The notes beneath the pieces were generated by a model. The model worked only from the letters and a program-made list of their open reading frames with translations, was not told the origin of the DNA and ran no database searches. 64,000 bases of DNA from Fomitopsis serialis (taxonomy: Eukaryota > Basidiomycota > Agaricomycetes > Polyporales > Fomitopsidaceae): positions 1,302,001-1,366,000 of the forward strand of contig NW_025954963.1 in NCBI RefSeq assembly GCF_022376445.1, given 5' to 3'. Made by a program: the position numbers and the translations under genes. This document shows positions 47,691-59,884 of the stretch, piece by piece (the stretch's first letter is position 1; each line of letters opens with the position of its first letter).

Positions 47691-48344
47691 ATGTCGCTGA
47701 CTCGGTATGCCCTAACATCCCTTACATTCGGTTCATGCGCTCATGTCGTCACCCTCTAGGGAATCTCTACACGTTCCTGGTAACATTCTAGGTGCATTGT
47801 GTAAACCAGTGGCCCTGTGGGCGCATTCCATTGGATAATATACATCTGCATAGTCAGGCGATCTCATTGCATGTGCAGGGACATATCGCTGACCTTCGGT
47901 TTATAGGATAGCACCAGCGGCGTCATGTTCCATGCTACTAGACCGGACGAGCAGGATCCAGATCGCTGGGAATTCCACACCGGACATTGGAAAGCCTTTG
48001 AATCTAGGACTTGCCTGACCGTCGCCCTCATCGGGCATGTAGCCGATCGCGAGACGCATAATCCTCTCCGAGTCGCTGAAACAATGCACGAATGCCTGGA
48101 GCCTATACCTATGGCCGTGCCTCCTGAGGACAGGGCGGGAGAGTGCAAGTTCACTTGCAGGGTATGGTTTCGTGCAGCTCTGCGCCGGCTGATGGCGCAC
48201 CATGCATTTCAAGTGATAATGGGACCCGAGGAAATCATGGAAAGTATGAGGAACAGGACGACTGCCGTGCAGTTCATGGACAGCAAGCGCGTCACTCTTC
48301 CTCTTTGCTTACAACTCCAGCCTCGCTCTGCATACGCGGTGTAA
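47691..48344 (+). CDS. Unknown protein, tandem copy A
   Basis: I do not recognise the family. Exon 1 (47691-47704) encodes MSLTR and ends at a gtatgc donor. Exon 2 begins at 47760 and reads ESLHVPGNILGALC, then, after one missing base, SGPVGAFHWIIYICI. Exon 3 starts DSTSGVMFHATRPDEQD and contains LTVALIGHVADRET, ECLEPIPMAVPPED, CKFTCRVWFRAALRRL and IMGPEEIMESMRNRT, ending LQLQPRSAYAV. The exon pattern is identical in copy B, 1.16 kb downstream, which confirms the gene model. No signal peptide or membrane segment is evident. The product is roughly 185-190 residues. The missing base near the junction of the Cys-Lys and Ser-Gly-Pro codons (about 47795) is either an assembly error or a real lesion. 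Confidence 0.65.
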
Positions 48345-48851
48345 CCGTTTTCATACGCGACGTCTGTTTGTCACTGAACAAGGAGCCATAACTCTCTACA
48401 TTAGCTACGATGGTCTGTCTTCCGCCGGCTATAGTAGTACTTAGCAAAATCTCGCTCGCAGGACTCAATTGCTGCCATTACTTACCCTTGATTTGGAGAC
48501 CGATACCATCATGCCACTATTTTCCCTTTGAAATCACGTACTACACTCACTACTATGCTCATCATATTGGTCGACTCCGATTTCATTCGGAGACACTCGA
48601 TTGTCTGCTATCTGATCATGGTGACCGCTCGGAACACACCAGTCCTCTCTCACTCAGCGCAGAGGCCTTCTGAGCGAAATATTCCATGAACCCAAAAACG
48701 CACACACACTGGCATGCTCGTGACACGCGAGCCAACCTAAGCCTTGCCCGAGTGGCACCTTGAACATCATATTGAGCTATTGTATCCGACTCGGAGTTCC
48801 CCAAGAGTTCTCAGTGGACGACATCCTGAAGTTGCTCTGCAGTACCGTACT
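48345..48851. other. Spacer between tandem copies A and B
   Basis: It contains the 3' UTR of copy A and the promoter of copy B. No separate gene is visible. Confidence 0.4.
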
Positions 48852-49528
48852 ATGTCGGTGGCACATGATCGGTAAGCACTGCAAGCCCTTAGGAGGCTCC
48901 CCATAGTCCATATACTGAAAGAGGTTTCAGTCAATCTCAGCACGTTCCGGGGACCATATTGGCTGCGCTCTGTAGAACAAGTGGCCCTGTAGGTGCATTT
49001 CACTGGTTGGTTTACTTGTGCCCGGTGAGCCTCCCCAGATGTGCGCGTACTGAGACGACGCGCTGATCGTCTTCTCGTCAGAACACAGAAAAGGGCGTCA
49101 TCTTCCACGCCTCCAGGCCAGTGGATGGTGACCGCGATTCGGATCAGTGGCGATTCTTCACCTCCGAGTGGGATCCCTTCACCTCACAGAGTTGCCTGAC
49201 CCTGGCTCTAATCGGACGCGTCGACAACTTCGATCCGGGGCACCCCTCTCGCTCGGTCGACGCAATGCGCGAATGCCTGCAAGCAATTCCGATGGTTATA
49301 CCACCACAGGATACAGGACGCGAGCTGATGTTCACCTGCAGAGTGTGGTTCCGCGAGGCTCTGCGTCGGCTCAACGCACATGAGGCGTTCAGTATGATTA
49401 TGGGGCCCGAGGAGATGATGGAAAGTCTGAGGAACAGGACCATCGCCGTACAGTACATGAACCCAGGAAAGCAGGCCCTCCCCGTCTTTTTGCAACTCCG
49501 GCCTCGCTCTGCATATCGCACAATGTAA
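48852..49528 (+). CDS. Unknown protein, tandem copy B
   Basis: Paralogue of copy A with the same three-exon plan. Exon 1 MSVAHDR ends at a gtaagc donor at 48872. Exon 2 reads SQHVPGTILAALC and TSGPVGAFHWLVYLCP. After a gtgagc intron, exon 3 reads NTEKGVIFHASRP, LTLALIGRVDNFDPGH, CLQAIPMVIPPQDTGRE, FTCRVWFREALRRL and IMGPEEMMESLRNRT, ending RPRSAYRTM. All phases fit and the frame is unbroken, so this is probably the working copy. Residues shared with copy A cluster in the GPVGAFHW, TCRVWFR-ALRRL and IMGPEE blocks, which may mark the fold core. No function is inferred. Confidence 0.75.
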
Positions 49529-49908
49529 TCAATACACTCATCTTCATCGAAGACAGCCCAGACAGTCTGACGGTACGCACATTGCTGTATTGCTAACCAA
49601 GAGTTTGATTGAGACTAGCACGCAGGACATACGCCAGTCGGGTGTAGGGTCGCAGACCCAATGTCATCGCATTTCATCAGTCTGGAACGTATGGACATGA
49701 GCACGAAGAGCAAGTGATATGAGGAATAACTGAGCGTAGATCGTGAGGATGCGTTACAAGGATCATGAAGAGCAGGCTAGATAAACACGAAAGCAATGCG
49801 ATAGCAACGACGACTGAAATGCAGCAATCCTGACGATTGGGGATGAGGTCCGACAGAGGGGAGAAAATACTGGGCAAGACGGAGACATGTAAGGCAGAGG
49901 AACATAGA
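49529..49908. other. Convergent spacer between copy B and the kinase gene
   Basis: The two genes converge. Only short frames lie here and no gene is called. Confidence 0.4.
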
Positions 49909-52900
49909 TCATGGCATGACTACTCTGGACTTGGTGGACATAGGTTTGCCTGAGACGATCGCCTTGAATGCCTTGCGAACGATCGCAACAGTGTTCTTGC
50001 TTTGATCGAAGGGGTCGGGACTGCGATCGTGAGCGCCGGCGGCACGCATGACTACGCCGAACTCGTCAATAGACGCAGCCCTACGGAGGTCATCGCTGGA
50101 TACCGGCGGCGGCATCGGCCTTCTGGTAGAGCGGAAGAAATGTTGGTTACGCTTTGCGTGCGTCGCCATATGGACAGGTATGTTCGAGACGGGCACCGCG
50201 GCGGTTTGGGATTGATAGCCCTTGCCCACCCGCTTCACACCAGCAGTCGACATCAGGAAGCTATTGCTGGGGTCAATACTTGTAGAACAGTAGACGGAAT
50301 TCAGACTCACCGATCATAGATGTCGTCCAAGTGCTTTCGCCCGGGCGTATCAAGAGGCGCGTCTATCTGCACGCTTTGACGCCGAGGCGGGTAAGGTTCA
50401 ACATGGAAGGGCGACGCAGTCAGCTCGTCATGCGATCGATCCTGCGCTGCCAACACTTCCTGCGGTCCAGTACTAGGGGACGGTGAAATAAATATACTTC
50501 TGTCAACCATCGCGGAAAGCCGCTGGGGAGGGGCAGGCGTCGCAACTGTTGAATGAGGTGAGCATGAGATGAGCCGTACACAGATGCAGTCGCTGTACTT
50601 ACGCTTCTGCAGTTCGAATTCCAGCTTCGTGACGGGCGTAATGGGTCGTATCAAATCGTTCTGAGAACGCGACTTCTCGCGGCGTTTCGACGGCGACGTG
50701 TCGATCTCCAAGCTCGGTTTCTTACGAGCGGGTTCCGGCGAGCGAGTCACAACCGTAGCACGACGCCGCCGAGAGGGTGTCTCAGGTACAACGAGACTCT
50801 GGTTATTGCTAAGAATACTAGGCTGCTCCGAGGGGATCGTCGGTAGGGTATCCTCATTGATGTTGTTCGGGCTCTTCGGTTCCTCCTTCTTGTCTGCGAA
50901 GAAGCTGGAGCCCTGAGACCTGTCAAAGGACTGTGCAGTCTGGTCCAGGAAACCAGACTCGTATTCGTCCGTGAATATCTGGTTAGCGGCCAGAATCTTG
51001 CGAGGTATGCGTCCAGCAGATCGCTGGCTACGGGAGAGCGAAGTACGGCGAGAGACTGGGGCGAGAGGGAGCGCAGGCAGAGGGCCGCTCGTAGACGACT
51101 CTGCAAAGGTCTGGCGCGCATCCTCAACAACTCCTATAATACATGAGGACAGGAACACATGACAGAATGTAGTTTGCGACATACTCTCAACATTGCGAAC
51201 CCAGATCGTCATACGATCCAGCTTGTTGGCAGCAGCCAGCTCCTCGTTCCGGACAGCATGCCGCACAACGGGCAGCGATGACTTGGCTGCGTCGTTTAAC
51301 TCTATCAGCGACTTGAGTGCCCATCTGTAGCCGCCATGGAGTGTGACTAACCTCTGTGAACTAGATCATCATCCTCCCAGGACTCGCGTTCGCTAACGCT
51401 CATCCGGGAAATGTCATCCTCGTCGTCAATTAGCAGCTGGAGGGCAGGTGTCGATCGACCCAACGCCATGGTCGATGACTTGTAGAGCCTCATCGTCTTA
51501 TCTGTCGTGCCGTAAGCATTGTATGGTGATCAATCGCCAAACTGTGACTGACCGATCGACATCCTCAAGCCATGCTTGAAAAGGCTGATGCCAGACTCGT
51601 TCCCGATGCCAGGATATTCGCCCTGAGGCGACATAGGAGGCTCTGACTCTTCTGATGCAGTTGCATCAGTAAAGATGTCGTCAACAGTGAACAATATACT
51701 CACCCTCCTTCAACGGACTGAGTGGGGTGGGCGGGAGACTGTCAGGCGGACTTATCGACGTTCCGCGCAAGAGATTGAGCCTAGGAAGATTATGCCCTCG
51801 GTCTCTCTGCTGGCCTCTGCCCCTCTCCCGTCCGTTGGCCTTGTCTCTTGCGAGATCCAGCTCACGCTGGCGCTCAGCCTCAAGGTGTGCCTGATGCTGC
51901 TCCTCCTGCGCCTTGAGCCGTTCCTCGCTAGTGGCCTTCTCCAGCTCCCGCTCTTCCTTCTGCGCCTCCTCCTCGACTTCCTCCTCGATCTCTTCCTCCT
52001 CGCGCGTCTGTCGCTCCCGCTCCTCGTCAACCTCATTCACCCTCTCCTCCAGCAGCTCCATCTCCCTCAAACGTTCCCTCTCCCTCTCCCACGCCTTCAT
52101 CCTGTCCCTCACTGAATTCGAGTGCGACTCGGGACTCTTCGCAGGGCGCTTCGGTGTCACGATCTCCGCAGCGTTCTCTGCGTTGCGGTTCACAGCAGTG
52201 ACGTCCTTGAAGACGCGACTACGCCGTGCCTCTTTCTCCCTCTGCTTCGCGAGGGGGGCCGATGCAGCGTTCTCCTTGCCAGAGGGTGACAGAGGCAACG
52301 AGGCAACGACCGGCGAGGTAGGCGGAGTAGGACCGCGGGGACCCAGAGGCTTGCGCGTCGTCCGCGCAGACTTGCTATTCCCGCTCGGTGCAGGCGAGAC
52401 GTTCTCCTTGCCAGCACCAAGCACTGAACTGAACACGGTGGGCGTCGCAGGCGGGGAGGCCTTGATCGGCGAGAGGGTATCCAGCAGAGATGGCATGACT
52501 CCGTTCTTGGCTTGATTGACAACGCGGGCTACTAAGAGCAACGTCAGCTACGCCATAGACAGGTCACACGATCGTACCTTCTGATACCAGGAGCTTGGGC
52601 TGCGACTGCGTACGTGCATGACGCGATCTGCTCGCCCGACGCTCCGGCTTTGCCTCCTCTGATTCTTGAGCGCCCACATGCCCTCTCTCAGCTGCACCGT
52701 TCTCCTTGTCGGCATCACGCTTCTTGGCGCGTTCACGCCTGTGTTTCTCCTTCTCCCTCTCCTTCTCACTTTCTCGGTCTTTCTCCTTGATATTCTCGGC
52801 TACAGATCGTGGGGACCAGGTAGAGATGATGTCCGAGAATTTGAAGACGTCCTTCTCGAGGCCAAGGGACAACGATGGCGCATGCGAGACACTGGCCCCT

Positions 52901-54640
52901 TTGCCTGCAACATACGTGAGCGACGATACGAAGCCCTGCCACGCAGACTCACGATGTGATGGAGGGGGTGCTTCCTTGTGCACCCAGTACTCATCTTCCA
53001 TGGCCTGACTAGCGGTGCATCTCAGATCAGCATTAGGAAGGACCATCCTTCGCAGGAGCTTCTCGAGACCCCTCGACATCTTCCACGTGCCCACCCATTT
53101 GCCACGGAGCTGCTCGGCATATCAGCGCCAGCTCAACGCGCGCAGCAGTAGCCAAAACTTACCGTGCGGTTCCAGTACCTCTCGAGATCCTCCTTTGTCG
53201 TGAAATGCTCACCCTCCGAGTACTCGAATGGCGTGCGACCCATGAGGATCTCGAAAATGGTCACGCCGAGCGCCCACACGTCCGATTTACGCGTGTCGTG
53301 TGGCATCCCGCGCGCGCGCTCAGGTGAGAGATACTAAGGAACTCGTCAGCGTGAGCGACAAATGAACACGCTAAGACGCACCTCTGGTGTACCATACGAG
53401 AGATTGCTGTGGAACGCCTTACTGGATTCAATGTCGTACCTTTCCGCGAAGCCGAAATCGACGAGCACTGGGACGTGCTCTTCCGACATGAGAATGTTGG
53501 CAGGTCTAAATGGCCAGGATGTGAGCCGATCACTAAGACTCAATGATAGACAATCACCCACTTGATGTCATTGTGGACGACGCCGCGCTTGTGCAAAAAT
53601 TCCACGCCCGACAATAGCGAGCGGAACCACGGTTTCGAGTGCTTTTCCGGTACTTCCACGGGAACCAGACGGGGATGATAGGCCCTATCACGCTGCGTCA
53701 GCGAGGCTTCTTGTCAGTCGGCATAACAGCCGACACCGTCACTATTCATGATACCAGCTGGGCATTCAACACTAGACCTCATCTCGACGCGACTGAGTAT
53801 GGGCCGACACTGTTGGCAGCAACAGAGCATCGTCCCCACATCAGTCTCAGAGATGAGACCTAATTTTGCAGATATAGCTGGGTTACAGTCATGGCCACAA
53901 CGCGCATTGTCAGGCAGGTGCAGCGCACTTGCCCAATATTGCTTTATCCCGCAAGCGTGGTGATGCAGCCGGGTTCAGCATCCACGCCCGCATAACTGGC
54001 CCGCGACTATACAAGCGTAGCCCACTCCAGTATTGACATCTCGCGAATCACACTGCTGTGACCCAAGACGAGCATATCATTGATGCGACAGCGGCGCACG
54101 TCAACGACGTGTTTCTTCTGAGCTTGACGCAGACTGTCTGGCTAGGTGTGACGGGAATAGAGGGGCTCACATTGTGATCAATGCATATGAAGGTGTGATG
54201 ATGAAGGAATAGAAGGGGATGATCGACGGGTGAGGTTGGTGTTTGAGTGATCTGACGACTTTCATTTCGTTCCATCTTGAATCAACGTCGGTGAGCGACA
54301 GAACACGCAAGACATGAGAATCACGTACAGCGACCGAACACGCGCAGCTGTGGTAGACGTCTTTGAGCGATGAACGAGTTTGACAGCGATTCTGGTGTCT
54401 CGCAGCGAGTCAGGGTTGTCCAGAGAAGGAGAGGCAGGATCGGGTTTAGGACGGCATAGCCAGACGCTTCCCCAATTACCGAACCCGATCTGTAAGAAGG
54501 AACAGCTGTAAGCACGACTGTCTCCGCTGCCCGCCCAAACATCGTACCTCTTCAATGAACTGGAGTCTGTCGGCCAACACCTGGTCGGAAATGGAGAAGA
54601 TGTCAGTAGCTTCTTGCGGGGGTTGCGGAGGCGGAAGCAT
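49909..54640 (-). CDS. Large Ser/Thr protein kinase with long charged tail
   Basis: The start is MLPPPQPPQEATDIFSISDQ at 54640. Kinase signatures are complete: glycine loop IGFGNWGSVWLC, the ATP-binding lysine in RIAVKLVHRSK, the alpha-C glutamate in WNEMKVVRSLK, FYSFIITPSYALITM, catalytic loop VVHNDIKPANILM (His-Asn-Asp instead of His-Arg-Asp), DFGFAERYD, SYGTPEYLSPERARGMPHD and SDVWALGVTIFEILMGRTPF. The tail, several hundred residues long, carries Lys/Glu-rich coil (RESEKEREKEKHRRERAKK), Ser/Pro blocks with possible phosphosites, a conserved-looking MTIWVRNVES segment, and ends STKSRVVMP. It is intact in the parts checked, with one unusually long intron (53685-54170). Boundaries inside the tail are approximate, and the part after 50307 could be a separate gene. 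The subfamily is not assigned. Confidence 0.78.
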
Positions 54641-56648
54641 TGCGATAAAAGACAGCTAGGATTACAGAGCACGACAACAGAGGTGGGAGAGCAGGAGAAC
54701 GCGACGGCGAGGAACGACCGAGGGCAATGACATGCGGAACAGGTTCAACTAGAAGCCAAGTCCAGGTTGAACTTGCTTCTGATCGTGAGAATGATGCACG
54801 CGGCGTTCAGCCACAAACGCGTCGCGACGCGTCTCAGTCCAACACGTGCCACTTGTGCGCTCCGTGTCTGACGAGTGGCAATGGATGTTCTGATACATCT
54901 TCAGTCTTGACATACTACCGCAAATGCTTTCCTGCAGGATCGACCATAGACCCACCAAACTGGATGATAGTGCAAAAGTGTCGCGGAAGCAAACTCTTGT
55001 GCTTAATGTCAGGAACAACGCCACCGTTCGGCCGGCGGCACGGGCAGGGCCCTGATGAAATCATCAATTAACGAATTCGCCAAGGCTAAGATCGTCCGAA
55101 CCCACTCGAAAACTCGCGGTTCCTGTGACGGTACCAGTGGTGTTCACGCTCGGAAAGAAGACAGCGACTCAAGACCGTTCTGGCTCCCGAGTGCCATCGT
55201 GTAGCGGAAGACGATGACACTCAGGCTGAGGCTATCCACAGTCAAGCGAAACATAGCGTGCAATACGCGCGGTTGGGTTCCATCAGGGTGCTTAAGCCGT
55301 ATGTAGCTAGCCGCTTTCTACAGTCGGTGGGGAGCTAGGGTTTTAATTTGTTTACGGCTTCAAGACATCTTGAAACGAGCTGTATCTTATGGCATTTGCA
55401 ATGCCATCTATGTAAATGCGCGCTGGCAGGCGCCGACCAACCTTCGTCCACCATGACGCAGGCGGCAGGGGGTCCATCTATTGAATGACAGGACCCCGGA
55501 GGGTGGACTCTGCATACAGAATGCTATAATCAACTCGGACCGGGCGTGTGGACAATTCCACGACCATCGACTTGGAGGCTGGATATGTTCAAGTAGCACC
55601 TCCTGCTATTGATACTACACTGCGGCGGCCGACCCAAGTATGCGGTACGCTTACGACCTACTCGACACTAATGAGCCAAACGACTGGTAAGTTATCAGTA
55701 AATGACCGTGATGAAATATGTACAGTAGCCTGTGATCCATGTGTCACCACATGGTGGCACCATATCCTTTGTTCTCAATTGGACCAGCAGCAACAGCCAG
55801 GAGACTGATGTAGTATCGCGACGGTGGCCAGCGGAGCTGAAGAGAAGATCAACGGTGTTAGCACCTCGCTGGTTAACGCGCTGAGTTCTCTCTGTCCATG
55901 CATGTCATCTGAATCCTTATGCAAGCTCCGGACGCTCAATTTGTCCTCCCGAAGCGGAACCAACCTTTCCTGTCGAAGTCTTGCCAGTGGGAACCGGGCG
56001 GTCCCATGGGAAGCCCTCGGGCTGTGTTCGTTTGCCATCTCCGAGTAGTCACGGAGGATTCAGTGGTGGCAACTCGGACACGCTTCAGGCCGTGTAGGAA
56101 ACAAGGAAGGTCGGTCACCGCCTTACGGCTATAAACTCGTCAGCGTTCACATGAGAAGGGAGAGAAGAAACATGGCGTACATTAGTAGAAAGTTGACTAA
56201 TCGATGGTCGGCCAGTGATATTCAGCCAAGCAGTGCGAGCGCTACGGTATACTTGGGAAAAGTTGCTTCGTTGACTGAATCCTATTATACGGCGAAGCTT
56301 CTCCCATCATGTCATTCTAGGCCATGGTGACAAATCTAGTAACAAGCGTTTGAAATTTAACAAGAATCAGGGACACCCTCACCGGTATGGGTCAAGAACA
56401 TCGTCACGGTGAGACATAGTGCGACTGCACGTCTTATTGCCTAGGACATTGGAGGGATACTTCTCGACGCTGGCATTCGAACACTGGCATTTTTCGACTC
56501 GGAGTTCTTGGTCCATCATACAAATACATAAACTGCGCGAAACGGGATGGACCAGCCTTCGACGCCTTCCCTAGTACGCAAGCACATATGGGCAGTGATT
56601 ATCAGCGCAATGTCCACGCAACCACTGCCATGAAGGACCATACTTACC
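54641..56648. other. Intergenic, 2 kb, no gene assigned
   Basis: It includes the kinase promoter. Frames at 54727-55071 and 55775-56134 are open on both strands but carry no domain. A small inverted motif (ggcatttgcaatgcc) lies near 55390. Nothing further is supported. Confidence 0.4.
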
Positions 56649-57044
56649 TCAAGCCCCACACTCATTGTTCTTGTTCGCCAGGTGACGCTTGAGCGCATCC
56701 GGTCGGGAGAACATCTGTTGGCAATTCGGACATTGGCAAGCAAACATCCTCAGATGCACGTTGCATATGTGCTTATGCAACTGAGCCGCCGAGAGCCCTT
56801 CTCCGCACGCATGCCCTGTGTTCAAGCGCCACTCGCAGTTGGTGCGCTGTCCCTCGAGGTGCTCGGGGTGAAACTCGCTAATATGGTCTTGTACCGTTCG
56901 CGGGGATGCATCCGTAATCGCACGGTCGCACAACACCGGCGGATGCGAGTTGCGAGCTAGGAGTTGACAGATGGTAACGCCGTTCTGGCCAGCAGGTGCG
57001 GGAGGGGGCGCAGCCATAACACTGAGAGCAATATCAGCACCCAT
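56649..57044 (-). CDS. Zinc-finger protein (C2H2/C2HC-like), possible transcription factor
   Basis: The start is either MGADIALSV at 57044 or MAAPPPAPAGQNGV at 57017. The sequence before the latter resembles an intron acceptor (ctctcag). Three Cys/His clusters follow. The first is degenerate (LCDRAITDASPRTVQDHISE). The second is CEWRLNTGHACGEGLSAAQL followed by HKHICNVH. The third is CQCPNCQQMFSRPDALKRHL, whose last ligand may be the final cysteine. The protein is about 120-131 residues and a single exon, with stop TGA at 56649-56651. This small multi-finger type is common in mushroom-forming fungi. DNA binding and nuclear location are inference from the fold. Confidence 0.7.
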   Translation of the reverse strand: MGADIALSVMAAPPPAPAGQNGVTICQLLARNSHPPVLCDRAITDASPRTVQDHISEFHPEHLEGQRTNCEWRLNTGHACGEGLSAAQLHKHICNVHLRMFACQCPNCQQMFSRPDALKRHLANKNNECGA

Positions 57045-59390
57045 TGGGTCTCAATGAATGATAGCCTGTACGGACCACTGTTGAGAGCGGTGATGGTGCG
57101 CTGGGGCCCCGGGAAACAAGTTGCCTGCCATTTATACTCAGGTCGGTGGTTGTTATCGGCTGCCACGAGACACTAGCGAGGAGCGCGCTTTCCACCCGCG
57201 TTGAGCTACACGCCGTGCCATACATCTAGGCAACGTGAGGTTCGGGAGAAATATGGCTTTTCTAAGTGAATCGATGAGCCGTTTACGTCAAAGTATACAT
57301 TGGTGTGCCAGCGCCTTGAGCTCCCTGCGCCCGGGCTGATGCAGATGCATAATGCATGATGGCTTGACACTCTGCTCCAACGGTGACGAACACCCTGAGT
57401 CTATTGAGGATCGGACCTGCACAATGTCGCGTCCATCGCATCAACGATTCAACCGTATGACTTGAAGGTTCACGAAATACTTGACTTACAGAAGTCGGCC
57501 GCATGTGTGCCACCAGCGTTGAGTTTCGTTCCACGGAAATCTCTCATGGCTGTCACCGTGCGCATCCTCTGTACCACCACGAGGGCGGGCAACTTCTCGC
57601 TGACAAATGAGAGCCTGCAATTGCTTCGACGATTCACGAGAGTACTGTCAAGTGATGCTAGACGTAGACAAATAAACAGTCCACCGGCACCGTTGTCGCA
57701 GGTCTGCACGGACTCCACACTGCAGGAAAGTCATCTGAGCGAGTAGGCCAAGTACGCTATCTCACCTGCTGCGATCGAAATGATGGAGCCTCGCAGTGTT
57801 CCAAGGGCACATCCGCCACGCATGGTGCTAAAAGGGAAGGGAAGTTGAAGTGCAAGGGGACCCTCAGAGTGAGAGAATGCGGGGCCGTCGTCGCTGACAC
57901 TGAGCAGGCTACTTGAACCATTCTCAAAAGACTCGAAGCGCCTTCCATGCCTCTGTGTGGCACACGGACATGACAGGTATGTCCAGCAAGGAATGGATGC
58001 GGCTCGCAGTGGCTGAGCGCATTGCACATGCGACTAGTTGCCGCACAACCCACGCCCAATCTATCACTGCCTTCGCAGCATGCCTTGTAGGACATGGAAT
58101 CATGAGCTACTATCAAGCCTTAGAGGAAGAATGTCTGTAGCTCGGGTCCTGCTCCTAGGCAACGCTCGCGCGTGGAGGGACCCGGCATGCGTCAGCTGCT
58201 ACTCTTCCAACTTGAAGGTAGTGAAGGTGGTGTATGAAAGCTTGGAATTCCCAATTCTCTGCTCAGCTCGAGTAGCCACGACGGCGTGCCGAGCGCCGCA
58301 TGTTCACATGCGTAGGTGCGGCCGCCCCACGTTTCTCGACGAAGGGTGGTATTCTATTCCATCAGCAGCAGCACTGGCACAGGTGGACAAAGGGACACTA
58401 TCCGAGCACATTCGCACCCCGAATACATGATCCATGCCAGTGCAATTGTCTGTCTTCGTGAAGACGTGCGCGCAGGGTGTGACGATAAGACCAGCATCGT
58501 CTGCACGGTTCATAGCGTTCCGTAGAGAAGGCCGTCGCCCACCGGGCGAACACCATGAGTCGAGGTACAGCACGGCCTTGCCTGCTTGAAAAGAAAAAGT
58601 GGAGGACCGCTGATCACCCTAATATCGACCCTGCTTTCTGGTTCAGCCGTGGGGAAATAGACCACAGCAGCGTCAGCGGGGGCAGTCACCGCTGCCATGA
58701 TCATTCCCCCTCGCCTGCCCCTGCCCCAGCCCCAGCCGCTGCCCCTCCGGTTCCTCTCATCGGATGCAAAAAGACAAAAAAAGGTGGACTCACCCTTACT
58801 GCCGACCATTTACTGTCTGCCATAGCATTTGGCTGCTCGCTGAACCGACTCTCGTATGGCGCGGTGGCGCGATCGATAACATGGGCGTCCTACGCACGTA
58901 TCCGTCGTCGGATGCCTGATGTCGAGGTGGCGAGGAGACAACCTCCCTCGATCGCGACACGCTGGGACACGAGCTGCGGCGGTAGTATGGGCTTTTCCAG
59001 CATAACAAGCGGGCTAGGGCCGGGTCCTCGAGGGGACAAAGTCGGGAGGTCCTCAAGCGAAGGCAACCACTGTGAGTACCGCTCGGCTACATCGTCAGTG
59101 CGCAGAGGGACATGGAGGTCACGGTGCTCGTCAGTTCTGCTCTGAGAGCGAGCCGTCTCGCTTCTCGCTTCACTGAGATGGTCGGCCGCACCGAGTCGGG
59201 TTCCCATGTAGACGTCAAATAGTCAGGAGCACGACAGGTATTTTGGATATTGACTACTCACAGTTCAATGCACATTGACCCGCATATCTTGTCCTCCTGG
59301 CACGCGGAACCTTGCCTTGGTTTTCTGGTGAGTCGTACTAGCAGAGACCTGCTAGAACATCATCACGCGTCTTCTGCATTTAAATGGGAT
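57045..59390. other. Intergenic, 2.3 kb, no gene assigned
   Basis: Open frames overlap on both strands. A Pro/Ala-coding run (about 58718-58755) is a simple C-rich repeat on the plus strand. No domain, tRNA or transposon signature was found. Confidence 0.4.
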
Positions 59391-59773
59391 TAACTTTGAT
59401 ACAATATTGTATTTTAGATCAACTTAAAGCCCATACACTTTTAATCCAATCCTATGCTTAGCCATGGCTTAGCCATTGGATTAGTCATATAGGATCAGTA
59501 CAGCTTATCCTCAGGAGATTAAGTATGGCTTAGCCATACCCAATCCCAATCCAATCATGTAGCAATCCAGTTTTATCCCATGCTTAGCCATGGCTTAGCC
59601 ATTGGATTAGCCAATGGCTAAGTCAAGTCTGGATTAGCCATGGCTTAGCTGTTACCAATCCCTTGGTAATCAATTTCTGAACCATGCTAAGCATAGTTTT
59701 TAGCCATACTTAATCTGAACTCAATCCTATAGTGGTCCAGTGCTTAGAGTTGCTTAGCCATCATTGACTTCTT

Positions 59774-59804
59774 CATATAGGATTAGCTGTACTAATCCTA
59801 TATG
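59774..59804. repeat. Perfect 13-bp inverted repeat
   Basis: The arms CATATAGGATTAG and CTAATCCTATATG flank the loop CTGTA. It would form a stable hairpin in RNA or single-stranded DNA. It sits inside the repeat block. Confidence 0.85.
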
Positions 59805-59842
59805 GTTTAGCCATGGCTTAGCAATACTTGATCCATATCTAA

Positions 59843-59884
59843 TCCATTCACAGTCTTGTACTTAGCCATCTTAAGACTTGACTT
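59843..59884 (+). repeat. 42-base direct repeat, copy 1
   Basis: It runs from TCCATTCACAGTCTTGTAC onward and matches copy 2 at 63577-63618 with two mismatches, in the same orientation, 3.7 kb apart. It links the two TTAGCCAT-rich blocks. Confidence 0.85.

Noticed and set aside
51675..52515. Plus-strand Leu/Ser-rich frames opposite the kinase tail, looking membrane-like
   Set aside because: They are antisense of the Arg/Glu-rich tail. The minus-strand frame joins the kinase domain through sensible introns.
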